From contig OX465111.1 of assembly GCA_949987565.1 (NCBI GenBank), positions 4,430,590 through 4,494,589 on the forward strand: 64,000 nucleotides of DNA. Direction: 5' to 3'. This stretch comes from Luidia sarsii. Its lineage: Eukaryota > Echinodermata > Asteroidea > Paxillosida > Luidiidae. The position numbers and the translations under genes are program-made. Below, one piece after another: positions 37,924 through 49,400 of the stretch. A model generated the notes under the pieces. That model saw nothing but the letters and a program-made list of their open reading frames with translations. It was not told the DNA's origin and did no database searches. Position 1 is the stretch's first letter. Every line of letters starts with the position of its first letter.

Positions 37924-38251
37924 GCCAGCGGCCGCCATGATTGTACTCGCATTGTTTTGACCCACCGTGCCATGTGTTATGATGAACGAGTTGGTAGACC
38001 CTGGGGACATGGCTAGCACTTGCGGAGCGTCAAAATGGCGGACAGTGCTTTCAACCCCTAACAGCAGCAGACGCAATAAGCAACTGACGCCAGCGGCCAC
38101 CATATTGGCACTCCTTCTTTCACGGGGGAGGGAGGTAGGCACCGTGCATTATGATAAACAAGGAGATGCCGTGATCTCTGGGGAAAATCTGTCATTAGGG
38201 GAGTGCCAAAATGTCGGACAGTGCTTTCAATTCCTAGGAGCAGCCGACGCA
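37924..38251 (+). repeat. Imperfect tandem duplication (about 150-165 bp) carrying AAAATGGCGGAC-type sites
   Basis: Copy 1 (37924-38075) and copy 2 (38089-38251) share GCCAGCGGCC at the start and CAAAATG.CGGACAGTGCTTT, then CAGC.GACGCA at the end; the middles have diverged. The AAAATGGCGG core of copy 1 is a YY1-type site, mutated to ATGTCGG in copy 2. Confidence 0.75.
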
Positions 38252-38939
38252 GTGCATACTATCCAATATGAGTAGAGATCAGTTGAGCAAGACTATAGGC
38301 ACAATAAACCGGACAAAAATAAGACCTCCTTCTCACGATAACCCCCCCCCTTCCCAGGAAGTCTCATCGGCTCCAAGACTTCATTAGAATAAGCCGGCCT
38401 GAATTCAGTACGCACGGCGTATGGACAGCTTGGCATTCCCTTGGATTTATACTAGCCTTTTGTATATCCACATTCGAACGTACACACCTCAATTACGTAG
38501 CTCGGCAAACCTTGATATTAAGTCAACCCCTTCCTTTAGGGGGAAAAGGGGAATAGAAGGAAAGCAAAGAGGAGGGGGAGATATTAAAAGCAAACATGCC
38601 GGTGAAGGCAATGACCGTGACAGGAAATAATCGGACTATATTCTTCTTTCCGGGAATGGTTTTGATAATAGCGACGGCTCCATCCCCGGGATGGTGTGTA
38701 CACAGCTTATAGGCGCTAAACTCGGCTGCATTGCAGTGACACGGAAGGTTGTCGGTGGCGGTGAAGTGATAGCGTGGGGGCACGGTTTAGCGGAGGTGGG
38801 GGAAGAGGAGAGAGAGAGGTTACACTTGTGGGTCAAGTTGCACGGGACCTAACGAGATTGATGGAGGAAAGGGGGTGGGGAAGGGTGTGGTTTAGGCCGG
38901 GAGGTAGGGAAGGAGAGGGGAGAGAGGGGCGAGAGAAAG
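38252..38939. other. Intergenic DNA, no gene supported
   Basis: A short C run at 38342-38350. No recognisable feature. Confidence 0.5.
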
Positions 38940-39180
38940 AGGATGGGAGGGAAGTGAGGAAGGGAGGCAGGCAGGGAGGCAGGCAGGGAGGCAGGGAGGG
39001 AGGCAGGCAGGGAGGCAGGCAGGGAGGCAGGCAGGGAGGCAGGCAGGGAGGCAGGCAGGCAGGGAGGCAGGCAGGGAGCCAGGGTGGCTAGCAGACAGGA
39101 TGGAAGGGAGGGGAGGCAGGCAGGAACAGGCAGGGAGGGAGGCAGGAAGGGGGAGAGGCAAGGAGGGAGGCAGGGTGGCT
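38940..39180 (+). repeat. 12-bp GGCAGGCAGGGA minisatellite
   Basis: About fifteen units of GGGAGGCAGGCA with 4- and 8-bp length variants. Both strands are open in several frames. Confidence 0.95.
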
Positions 39181-39559
39181 GAGCTGAGCCCGAGCCAGAT
39201 GCAGGAATTCGCAAAGAGACCCCGGGGGCTCCATAGGCGTGCGCATGCGCATTGTTACACCAACGTCCACGCACATAAGGTAATGCACATGCCAACGTGC
39301 GGCGAATCCCTTCCGCAAGCATTCAAGCTGTTTGACAAGAGCAGCGGGGATTTGGGAGGTTGATGGTTTGGTTTGTCTTCGGCGATGTTCTACACCTTCG
39401 AGATATTTGTCTTCCGGTCCAGAGCGAAAACCCTTTAAAGGGTGCTGTCTTTTGCCCCATCTGCCTCTCCTGGGAGACTGGGTTGCGACCGGGATCGACC
39501 GACTTCTTGTTTACTTCGCTCATCGCAAGCTCGTTCTCTGCGCATGGTCCACGTGACTC

Positions 39560-39975
39560 AAGTCTGTTTCTATCTCTCCCCCTGGTTTCTCTCGAGTTTC
39601 TCTTCCCACACTCTCTCTTTCCCCATCTCTCCCTCTCTCTCTCTTTCTCCTCCTCTCGGCCTCTGCCCGTCTCTCCCTCTGTCTTTCCATCTCACTTTTC
39701 GCCCGTAGATTTCTGCTTCCATTCTAAGAGTAACACTAAGTGCGCCATGCGGTTATCTTTCCTCCAATGATGCGTGCCAATGGCTGCTGTGAACACGCAC
39801 GGTAGTAATGAGTTCCCAGTGGTCTGGTATCGTATTTAACTGGGAATAGAAGGGTTGATAGTTTACATAATACACACTGTGTCTCTCTGCCTCTCTCCAT
39901 CGTACACTGTTTCTCGTTGTCCCTCTTTGTATCTCTATAATTATTTCAGTGTCTCTCTCTCTCTCTTTTTTCGTC
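39560..39975 (+). repeat. Two CT-rich microsatellites (39560-39705 and 39880-39975)
   Basis: TCTCTCTCTTTC, TCTCTCCCTCTG and GTCTCTCTGCCTCTC-type units, separated by about 170 bp of unique sequence. Confidence 0.85.
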
Positions 39976-40183
39976 GTCTCTGTCTCCCGAACAGAGAATA
40001 ATTATCAGGCGCAACGTCAGTAGGTTTCCCATTGTGCCGTAGTGCCAAACGGACACATTGTTAACGAGTGGCGCATCCACGACCATCTCGTTCAATACTA
40101 GGCAGTGATACCTTGGCCTTTCAGACCGTACAATGACCGATAATGATACCCGTACCGTGGACAAGGTGGGCTGTGAGTGAAGA

Positions 40184-40243
40184 GTTGCCCTAGCAACGGC
40201 CGCAGTTGTAACAATGGCCGACCCTTCGTCCCCACAAAGGGGG
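40184..40243 (+). promoter_or_regulatory. RFX X-box followed by a possible short first coding exon
   Basis: GTTGCCCTAGCAAC at 40184-40197 matches the palindromic RFX X-box consensus (GTTGCC, two-base spacer, AGCAAC) on both arms. A start codon in good context (ACAATGGCC) lies at 40214, and ten codons later, MADPSSPQRG, a consensus splice donor GGG|GTAAGG follows at 40244. X-boxes mark promoters of ciliary genes in animals. No downstream exon could be assigned, so the gene remains hypothetical. Confidence 0.3.
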
Positions 40244-41014
40244 GTAAGGACGCAGAACTGCACAGAGCAACTGGGCTCGTCTTCTGCTTCGGCCACCGTT
40301 AAGCGCCGATATTTGGTTTCTTGATGATATCAAGTTGCTAGTCCCCTAGTCGTGGCGGTAAGCACCTAATCTTAAAATGCACGTTAAAAGCAACATGCAT
40401 CCTGTGTTATAAAGTTGGCAATCGTGTTTAAACCCAGGAGGAATTATCAGGCTTGGCGGTTCTTTGTGCTAAAACAGTTCGATAGATTTTGGTTCGGGTC
40501 ACCATGCGATGCTCCACCATCAAACTGTACACGGGGTGACCAAGGCACAATCTATTTCAGCTGCTTTAAGCACAAAACCCTGCTGAGCCTAAAAAAAAAC
40601 GCCAACAAAACCAAAATATCGTACATGCTACTTATAATTCTTCAAAATGATATAAAATGAAGCTTTCTAATGGTAGAAATTTATGTAGTACTTCTTTCAA
40701 ATCGTATTAAGAAGAGCCGTCTTCATGTCATCCGTGAAATGCAAATATACCCTTCCCATACTACGCACAAAGCCTCTGAACAAGGAAGCACTGTTCAAAC
40801 AGAACGGGGTTTCCCATAATTCTCTTGCTTCCCATGTACTACAGCCTTGGTGGGGAGATTAAGCCATAACGTTGAACGCATGATCTTCGTTATTTCTTTG
40901 CCCTTTGCCACTGCTGCAGAGCCTTTGATACATCACCAGGTAAAGACAGACGGAGAAAAGTATGGTTCTAGGGTTTCATTAAATTCCTGTGCACACCTCA
41001 ACTTGGAGAGCGGA

Positions 41015-41092
41015 GTGAGAGACAGAGACAGAGATAGACATAATACAGAGAGAGAAAGAGGTGGAGAGAGAGAGAGACAGAGAGGAGGCCGG
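41015..41092 (+). repeat. GACAGA/GAGAGA microsatellite
   Basis: GAGACAGAGACAGAGATAGAC followed by GAGAGAGAGAGACAGAG. Confidence 0.9.
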
Positions 41093-41200
41093 GGCATAAT
41101 CTATCAGTGTCTCAGCTTCCGCTCTGCGCACACCATGCGCTAGTCTGGGGCCCGGCACGACCCGGCCTGCCTGTAGACAGCGGACTGTCGCACCGTCCTC

Positions 41201-41290
41201 GGATTAAGGTTGGCCCCGATACGCCGATAAGGCTAATCTCTCCGTAAGCCAGATAAGGTCGATCCACGACCCGATAAGCCCCTTTATCTT
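41201..41290. promoter_or_regulatory. GATA-factor site cluster with an Otx-type site
   Basis: GATAAG occurs at 41226-41231, 41252-41257 and 41273-41278, and AGATAA on the minus strand at 41284-41289: four GATA sites in 64 bp. GGATTA at 41201 is a core Otx (K50 homeodomain) site and TAATCT at 41234 is a near match. No coding sequence lies here. The density is well above chance for six-base motifs. Confidence 0.4.
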
Positions 41291-41379
41291 GCCAGCCAGC
41301 AACTCACCGACGACGGCCCCAGGGGATCGCCGACGAGACGATCATTTACCACGAGGCTACTGCAATATTCTACGAAACA

Positions 41380-41525
41380 TTCATCCATGTATTCATGTAT
41401 GCAATTACTTATGTATTTCTGTCATTCTGGCAAATCCATCCACCCATCCGTCCAGCTACCTATCCATCCAGCCATTCACTCCATACACCACCCATCCACC
41501 CAACCATCCACCTACGTATATCGAA
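41380..41525 (+). repeat. Degenerate CATC/CACC tetranucleotide repeat
   Basis: CATCCATC, CATCCACCCATCC and ACCCAACCATCC units. Confidence 0.75.
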
Positions 41526-42236
41526 ACGAAGCATTTAGCATTCACCTTGAACCTTTGATATAATATTTTTCAGCAGGCAATCGGGAAAAACACAGCACCC
41601 AGTGCTTATTACGTCGAGCAAGACAACCCCTCATTACCTTCAACCTTCCTTCCAATATTCGGTGGATGAACAGACAACACCGTTTGGGTTTATTTGCCCG
41701 TTCAAATAACCCCCTCATATAATTTCAAAACGTTTATCTAGTACATGATATGAATTTGACTTATTTCTACACGAAAGGGAATCACTCTTCATTTTCCTTG
41801 ACAATAATTGTTCAGGTCGTGAGTAAATTAAATGCACATGGCCTCACACGCGGGCATACACCGGACGCAATTGTGCAGCGCACGACAACGAAATTAGACG
41901 GTCGTATTTTTTTTCCAAGTATCAAGGCTCTCGTGTCTAATACAAAATCTTAAACGTGCATAGCGGTTGCATTGCAAAAAAAGAATAATGGCAAACAACA
42001 AAGCCAAGTGAGGGGTAACAAAACAAGGAATGCCAAGAAGTCGAGCCTGTTTGCGAAGGCAGCCAATTTCGCAGAGATTGACAGTTTTGGACTGGCCTAT
42101 CGCGGGAGGCAGTTAGGCCTGAAGACTAGAATGCGAGTACATGTAGTTTGCATTGAGGTCGCTGCTATAGTAGCACATGAATGTGCTCTTGCGACCCCCA
42201 GGCAGCTGGTGGCTGGTTGGGATGGAGAGCAGTGGT
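41526..42236. other. Intergenic DNA, no gene supported
   Basis: No recognisable feature. Confidence 0.45.
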
Positions 42237-42365
42237 CGATCCCATCTAACTCATCATAACGTAAGACATCGCAAGAAGATGATCGAGGCACAGAAACCAT
42301 ACGACCGATTATACAATTTATGGTGGGTTATTCATCGTGTTGTTGAGTTACGATCATTGTGAAAT
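42237..42365 (+). mobile_element. Second copy of the GATTTCAC inverted-repeat element
   Basis: Matches the reverse complement of 50021-50159 through AACTCATC.TAAC, ATCGCAAGA.GATGA, CACAGAAACCATACG and TGGGTTAT.CATCGT to the closing GTGAAAT at 42359. The left terminus is degenerate (GATCCCA for GATTTCA). Confidence 0.75.
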
Positions 42366-43012
42366 GCGCTCCGCATTTGAATGCTAAAATCTCCGCTATA
42401 GAGTTGCTCAGTCGCACGCCGGCACGGCAGTTTTCTCAAGCAGAGGCAGTTCGGCTTTTGGAAGAGGTGGCGACGGGAGGTTGGGAGCTACAACGACCCC
42501 CGCACAAGGACACAGGGACCGCTCTCAACACCACATCCCAAAGCAGCCGGTCATTTATGTCCGTGGAGATTGTTCATTTCTTTCCCCCTACCATTCGATC
42601 ATCTGCCTACAGCCCGCACTTCAATATCTTGCGCGTTTCATGCACGAATGAATTCATCGTCAGCCGAAAAGAGAGAGGGGAGGAAAAGGGCTACGAGGGG
42701 AAAATGTACAAATGTAGAAATTGGAGAAATTGACCTGCCCCGACCCATCCCACCATTGCCAATATTCTTCAATCTGCATCGTTTCCGCCCGAATGGCGTC
42801 CATGACCTTTGACCGTGGGTCATAACTGGCAATGACGTTGGGGCCCCAGACACGCAGTTATTTAACGGTGAAAGCGGATACCGTGCATATACAGATGAAT
42901 TGAGAGATTAACCGTGACAGAAAACACGCCCAGATTCCGAAACCGAACCAGAACCGGTGCAAGAGCCCAGAAAAAAGCAAACAACCAGAGTCACAGACAC
43001 AAGACGGGCCGG
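42366..43012. other. Intergenic DNA, no gene supported
   Basis: No recognisable feature. Confidence 0.45.
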
Positions 43013-43215
43013 AACCAGAGCCAGAGCCAGAGTCAGAGCCAGAGCCAGGGCCAGGGCCAGGGCCAGGGCCAGGGCCAGAGTCAGAGCCAGAGCTAGAGTC
43101 AGAACCAGAGCCAGGGCCAGGGCCAGAGCCAATGCCAGAGTCAGAACCAGGGCCAGGACCAGAGCCAGGGCCAGGGCCAGAGCCAGAGCCAGAGCCAGAG
43201 CCAGGGCCCGAGCTA
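43013..43215 (+). repeat. CCAGAG/CCAGGG hexanucleotide minisatellite
   Basis: Tandem GAGCCAGAGCCAGAGT and GGGCCAGGGCC units, over thirty copies. Open frames encode Arg-Ala, Ser-Gln or Gly-Ser/Gly-Pro dipeptides and are artefacts. Confidence 0.94.
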
Positions 43216-44205
43216 TAGAGCCACAGCCACATTCACATAAAGAATCGGAACCAGGACCACAAGAAGTCCCCAAAGCAAAAAAAACGAACATACACTAACA
43301 CACTAACACACATAAACAAAAAACACTGCAAATTAACAAAACGGCAAGAAGAAAACCAACACGTATAATAATTATATAGGTATATCGAGAGCAACAAAGA
43401 ACGTCTCCTTAAGAACCAACGGTGTTCTGCATGAACCGTTGAACTCAAAATAATGGAACAACGGCTTGGACTTTGTTTGGCTTTTCATCCAGTACCTGAA
43501 GGTGGCGAGGAATCATGATTACTTTGTGACAGCTGCCCACATAATGCGCCATTATGCGACCATTTCGCCCCAGTCGACGGATCGGCCAATTTTCCGCTCG
43601 GTTGAGGCCGATCGATGCAACACGCCGGACGAGAAAGGGGAGGGGGGGGGACTAATATACACAGTATATAGCCAAGTTTCCCCCATCCTCCACCCCGACC
43701 TCCATCCCACCACCCCCAGCCCCAGCAAGCGTCACGATGGACGCGACAATAGAATCAGTCTCTTCACAAGAACAAAGCCTCGGTTACTAAAAGGTTTCAA
43801 ACAAATTTTTAAAAACAAATCCTAATTGGGTTCTCCGTTCCTCCCATCGCCCCATTTAAGAAATCAAAACCGTCAAGTGGTAATACACATGGTGGACGCT
43901 TCCTATGAACGCAGGCGAATCTTGATCAAATTCGATTACTTATTTTTCTTTTCTCCCGTCATAAGATCCCTCCACTCGCTTGAAGTTAAAGCAATTGAAT
44001 CACAGGTGAATGGAATTGCCCGGGAGCCGTTGGCATCGCCCGCAGGTCTGTTCCGTGCACCGTGCACGAGACTGCACCGCTGCGTCGTACTTTCTATATG
44101 CCCTGCACGGATGATTACTGCACGCTAGCCGTCGATCGTGGCTCATTTTTAAGGAGTGCGCTGCTCTTAAAGGGATGTTAAAGTTAACGGTGTTTTCGTG
44201 AAAAG
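43216..44205. other. Intergenic DNA, no gene supported
   Basis: An A-rich segment adjoins the array at 43270-43360. No recognisable gene. Confidence 0.45.
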
Positions 44206-44404
44206 TGGGACAGAGAGTGGAGAGAGGCGAAAGAGAGGAAAAGACAGAGCTAGATAGGGAGAACGATCCAGAAGAGGTAGAGGCAGAGAGGAGAGATAGG
44301 GAGAGACACTGGGAAATACAAAGGGTTATCGGAAATTGAACCAGGGACCTCTTGATCAACATACCAGCGCGCACTCCACCGACTGGACAGCTAGCCCTTA
44401 CGCG
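44206..44404 (-). mobile_element. tRNA-derived SINE with CT-rich tail
   Basis: On the minus strand a 75-nt head starts GGGCTAGCTGTCCAGTCGG (A-box-like) and reaches GGTTCAATTTCC (B-box-like) before ending ATAACCC, which partly pairs with the initial GGGCTA like an acceptor stem. Anticodon and T stems do not fold cleanly, so it is not a working tRNA gene. The head is followed on the same strand by a CT-rich tail of about 100 bp. Confidence 0.6.
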
Positions 44405-46549
44405 AGAGCCTCCCATAGAACTAATCATGATCTTTGCTAGTAGGCTTCAGCGTCAGTCACAATGTTATACCACTAATTTATGCAAGCGTATATGACATGG
44501 GGATCAATGCAATTTTCTTTTGCTACTCATACATCCAACAGCATCCCAGCAAACCAGTCTTCGGCCGCTAATAAGTTGAGGCAGTTCTTAAAGGAAAATG
44601 GCAATTAAGTTTAACGTCGCCATGCTGTTTAGACCGTACATATTTTTTTCAGAGCAACCCAGTTTTTTTATCAGCTCAGGGAACCGGGTCTGGACAAGAG
44701 ATCCGAACGTCCATTCCCTCAATGTACACGTACCATGCAGCGGTGGCGTCAGTCGGACGAGTCCCTGATTCGTGGAAGAGGGCTCGTTCGGAATTCACTG
44801 GCTACTACTTTTACATGCACGCGAGTCAAAGGAATCCGCTGACTGGCTGAGGCAGTAGTTTTGCCGTAGCCTTGCGCGCTATATCCAGCCGTGGCTTTGG
44901 AACGACAAACAAGAATGATGGGTTAGATGAGAGATTATTCAAAACGCTATGCACACATACCACACAATACTGGTCAGTATTCCCCACCCGGGAGCGGGTA
45001 AGTAATCTTCCCCTGTAAACTTCCCCTGTCGGCTGTTGGCAAATAGCCGACAGAACATCAAAGAGAATCAAATGGGGAATTCACAAAGAAACAAAACGCT
45101 AAATCAAAGTGATTTCTATTCACTGAAAACATTCAGCAGTGACTTGGCGCCACGCACAAGCACACGGCAGCGAGCGCCACTCTGAGCGTTGCATTGTGGG
45201 ATGCAAGGACGACGAACGATTGTTCTTGGTAACGGTGGCGACGGACAAAGTGTGACGTCAGACGGCTGAGTGGCCGGTACGTGGACTGGTAAATATAGTA
45301 ACAGAATAATGCCCCCATAGGCCATATACGAGGTGACAATTAATGAGGTAAAATGCATCTAAATGGATTGGTGACGTGGTAGGCCTACTGGAGTCAAAGC
45401 AATGATGGACCCCAATCCACGATCCAAAGAGATTCTGCTAAAAAAATTCGACAAAATGTGACCAGTCTGACTGAAATAAGAGCACATTAGGGCGCTTTCG
45501 GGCGCCCAATACAACCTGGTGTATTTCTCCGACAGTGCATTTGCCTGACCAATGTGCAGTTTGCATGGAGCGCCAGTTCTGGTTGGACTTAGTCCTTGCG
45601 GGTACGTTTGTAGCCGTTATAGGAATTGTGACCTTTTTTCTAAAGATCGAAGCGGCTATGCGGGTGACTGAGGACGGACATCTGGGCCAACGAAGTGCGC
45701 CTTGCGGGGCTGGGGAGGTAAGGGGGGACGCACGCGCTGTTCACGGTACAGCCACCAACCAACACGGTCCATTCGAAAACAAACCTCACACGGAAAAGGC
45801 GGCAAAAGTACAACCCCCAACCCGAAAAAATATCAAATACAATTAAGCCATAACAGAAAACTGACATGGCTGAGCGCCTTAAATGTCACCCGTTGCCTTG
45901 CTGTCCCGTTTCTCACGCGCCCACCAGGCTGCAGGACGTGTTCCGTTAAACAGCGCCTAAACCACCCAACAGTCCGGAATTTAATAACCCTATTTCTTCC
46001 CCCTGCGCCCTGTCTGCCTTGCCCCTCGGCCCCCTTGGACTCCCCTACCCCCATCGACTCGCCGAGTGGCCGATCCAGAGCCAGCTACGACGCCACTCCA
46101 CCTGGGGTGGAAGCACGGAGTGATGTGCGGATACACGACGCTAGGTCTCCCGCTCTCCCGGCCCGTCGCTGCTCCCAAGCCCTCAGGTAAACGGGTACGT
46201 GGGAAACACATGACTGTCATTATGCCCCGCTACAAGCTGGTATATAATATACATACACACATTCACAGCGAACGGAACGGGGAAACAGGTATACAGCGGA
46301 CTTCATTAGGTATACGGATGGGAGCGCCGGGGACCGGCGATATCGGACTGGTAACCGCTCGCGACCGCCAATACCGGATTAACTCGTGCGCTTGTATAAT
46401 TTATAGTTTAAGGGGGTTTTATTAACCATCAGTCAACTTCTTCACTACGCGTCTGGAAGTCTCACAGTAAAATTTTGAATAAACTTTTGTAAAGGCAATA
46501 GTTCCGAATCAATATTAACGTCAAACGTTAGATTACATAATTATTCATT
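44405..46549. other. Intergenic DNA, no gene supported
   Basis: CpG-rich around 45.1-46.4 kb, with a TAGGCCTA palindrome at 45380. Overlapping frames up to 162 codons are unrecognised. Confidence 0.45.
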
Positions 46550-46690
46550 TTTGTCCACCTTTTTCTCCTGCGTCTCATTCCATTTCTCATCCCATCTTCC
46601 TTATTCTCTTTTTTTATTCAACTGTTTCTTCTCATTCTGTTTCTCATTCTCATTCCGTATCTCCTCATTCTGCTTATTTTCCTTCCTATC
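46550..46690 (+). repeat. Degenerate CTCATTCTGTTT pyrimidine-rich repeat
   Basis: TTCTCATTCTGTTTCTCATT-like units repeat loosely. Confidence 0.65.
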
Positions 46691-49320
46691 GTCATACGCC
46701 CTTGCTTCTCCCGTCTTCTCCGAATGCATGGTTATAGCTGTGGTTACATGGCATGGTTGTTCTACACATGACTATGCCTCTGCACACACACGCCATTGCC
46801 ATAGCCCGCATCATACACAATTGGCTACGACTTCAGTTTACATACACAAGTGTCTGAGAAAGCGGGTACATATACATGTATATGCAATTCTCATAGACTA
46901 TAATATCCAATAGGTTGATTTAGATTTTCATTAGGATTGGAGTCCGAAATGTGCGCGTCGTGAAAAATGTCACGGCGCGTGCGCACATCTAATGTAGGTC
47001 ATGTCATTCGCGCAGGGTCAAAAATGCAGGTCATGCCTGAAGCAACGATGAACGACTTTAGTTAATGACTGCCATACTGGGGTAGAGATCAGGGCCGCGC
47101 AGGATGACGTCACGCGTTGTCCCAATTGTACGCCGCCTTCGCTGCCGGTATGCATAAGCGGACATACCGGTGCTAACTCGAGGCGGTTATAACAAATCAA
47201 ATCTGCCCCTCTTCCGTTGGGTCCGTCGAGCGCCGGCAAGTAAAACACGCCCAAAGTAGACTGAAGCCAGCCTCACAGTCGCCGCTCGCTGGCACCAAGG
47301 CATCAATATTCCAATTGGGCTTCGTTACAACTGGCGGCAAAAAAATGCATGAAAATGTGTGGAATAGCCATTGATCCTCACGTAAACTGTTCACTTCACT
47401 GTTCAGTACGCTCTGTGCAGTGCAAATGCCGTGTGTGAGATTGCACTTGATATGATTGATCTGTTTGCTGTTGTAACCTGAATACATGTATTGTTATTAT
47501 GAGAGCTAGACGAGGACACGTTAGACCCTGCCAACCGAGTCAATGCATGCATTTGAATTCACGACATGACAATTAAAAGCGAAAATACTTTGTCTGAACG
47601 GCCGCCTATTTTATGTTCATGCACATGTACATGTACCTTAATACACGTACAAAGTTTTAGATCTAAAAAAAAAATGCATCCTTTCTGCTGCGTGGATAGA
47701 TTCGCCAGTTTGTGAAAATGACGACGGTATGCGGAAGTGTTAAAAATGGCGGACTGTCGGACTGACAAAGGAGCCAATGCGCTATCCGATTTGTGTGGAG
47801 TTCACTGGTGGGATCCAAGCTTTCGACTCGGGTTCAAAACGCCGATCTGCGAAATGAGCGTACACGGCAGAGCACTTACTCTTCTGGCAAGTGTCTTGGG
47901 ATTTGTGCACAAACGTTAATCCGTGTCTCAAGTGTACGTCTACACGCATCTATACACTATACAGTAGGCCTATATAGAGGGTCTGGTAGCGCACTCGTGT
48001 TACAAATTCGCGCCTCTCTCTGAATACTACCGACTGCGTGCACGGGCATCAATACAATACGTGCGGGTGTTAAAGCCATCAGCTGGTGCGCAAGGCGAAC
48101 GAAATGTGCACCTTTGTGCTTTACATGCTCGATTTACAACTAAGCAAAGTGCATCGAATTCTAGAAAATACCTGTAACAGGAACACTAATTAAAACAGCA
48201 CCGCGGTGACAAACGAAATTTCGGTTACAGACTAGATTCGGAATCGAATTCTGTACAGCGAATTGGTGTGTTTTTTCAAAACCTCTTAGAAATGGAACGG
48301 AAAAGTGTGACGGGCCTTATTACAGCCCCTACACAACAATGGTAAGATGAAAACACAGATATGTTCACAGATTTACATGAAGCTCATACATTTTGAAGAT
48401 GGTTGAAGTAGAAACCACGCACTGACATTTTTCTGTCTAAATGCTGTATTTTTGGAGAAAAGAGCAAAAATAATGCGTTTACTGCTGCATATCTGCGAAA
48501 CAAATGAAGCGGCCTTTCACTATTTTTTCGAGACTCGATTGGCGGATTGAGCTGAAATTTTCACAGGTGTGCTATGTCATGCATATGTTGGATCAGAAAA
48601 CGTATGGATGCTATTCTTTGACCTCGACCAATGTTGTGTTATCCCTTTAAATGACACGACCGAGTTGAAAATGCATATAGCAGTAGCACATCACAGCATG
48701 TAAACATGACGGAGACAGTGGTGTCTCAACACACGCTCGACGCCCACTTAATTTAAAATGTTTCATTTCTGGTTATTGTGGGTTTTTTTCGATAAGCAGG
48801 TCTTCACGGAAACATGTTTGTGCCATAGCGTTTATTGTCATAAACCAACTCCGTTACGTTTCTTCCATCTTTTTAAAAAAGGTACAAATCAAATCAGAAT
48901 ATTAACGACCAAAGAGGCATAAAACAACAAGAAAAGCGTGTTGCATGGGGACTGTACACTGTACAGAGAACACCCATTATTTACAATCGTAACTTTCATT
49001 TAACTAAGACATATAACACGAGGGGTCTCTATATCATAAAACCAAGTAGAAAAGTGTTGGGTTGGGATGTACGACTTGGTAACGTGGACGAAACCTTGGA
49101 TCAAAATTCAAGTGACTCACAGACCTAGAAGAAAAAGACGAATAAAGGCCGCAAAATACAAATAAGGGCTATTAAGAGCCCAATTACATCCGGTCCCCAC
49201 CACAAACACACAATTAAACCATACGAAAAGCGAGAATTAATCTCATGGTATCGCCCAACACAACGCATCGCGGTGCTCTTACGTCTAGCTCTCTGCCCCT
49301 GGATGCACCGCGACATACGA
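46691..49320. other. Intergenic DNA with a hairpin at 46949-46988
   Basis: No gene is supported. ATGTGCGC...GCGCACAT forms the outer stem of an imperfect hairpin, with TCGTGA/TCACGG inside. A TAGGCCTA palindrome is at 47965 and an AAAATGGCGGACTGT site at 47741-47757. Confidence 0.45.
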
Positions 49321-49330
49321 ACTACGAAGG

Positions 49331-49400
49331 CACGTGCGCCTAGGTGACGTCATGAGCGCCCAGGTGACGTCATGCGCTCCCCATTATATGGGGCGAATGG
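49331..49400 (+). promoter_or_regulatory. E-box plus two tandem CRE sites in a 20-bp duplication
   Basis: CACGTG at 49331-49336 is followed by two perfect palindromic CREs, TGACGTCA at 49345-49352 and 49365-49372, exactly 20 bp apart in a tandem duplicated unit (GCGCC.AGGTGACGTCATG). TTATATGGGG follows at 49384. This is a plausible CREB/ATF-bound promoter or enhancer; no gene can be attached to it. Confidence 0.45.

Noticed and set aside
40898..40950. Possible 20-nt micro-exon between a pyrimidine-rich CAG acceptor and a GTAAAG donor
   Set aside because: Joined to the candidate first exon at 40214-40243 it gives a stop at the third codon, so it does not support that gene model.
44326..44404. 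Functional tRNA gene on the minus strand
   Set aside because: A and B boxes are present, but T stem and anticodon arm are mismatched and a CT tail follows, so a SINE is the better call.
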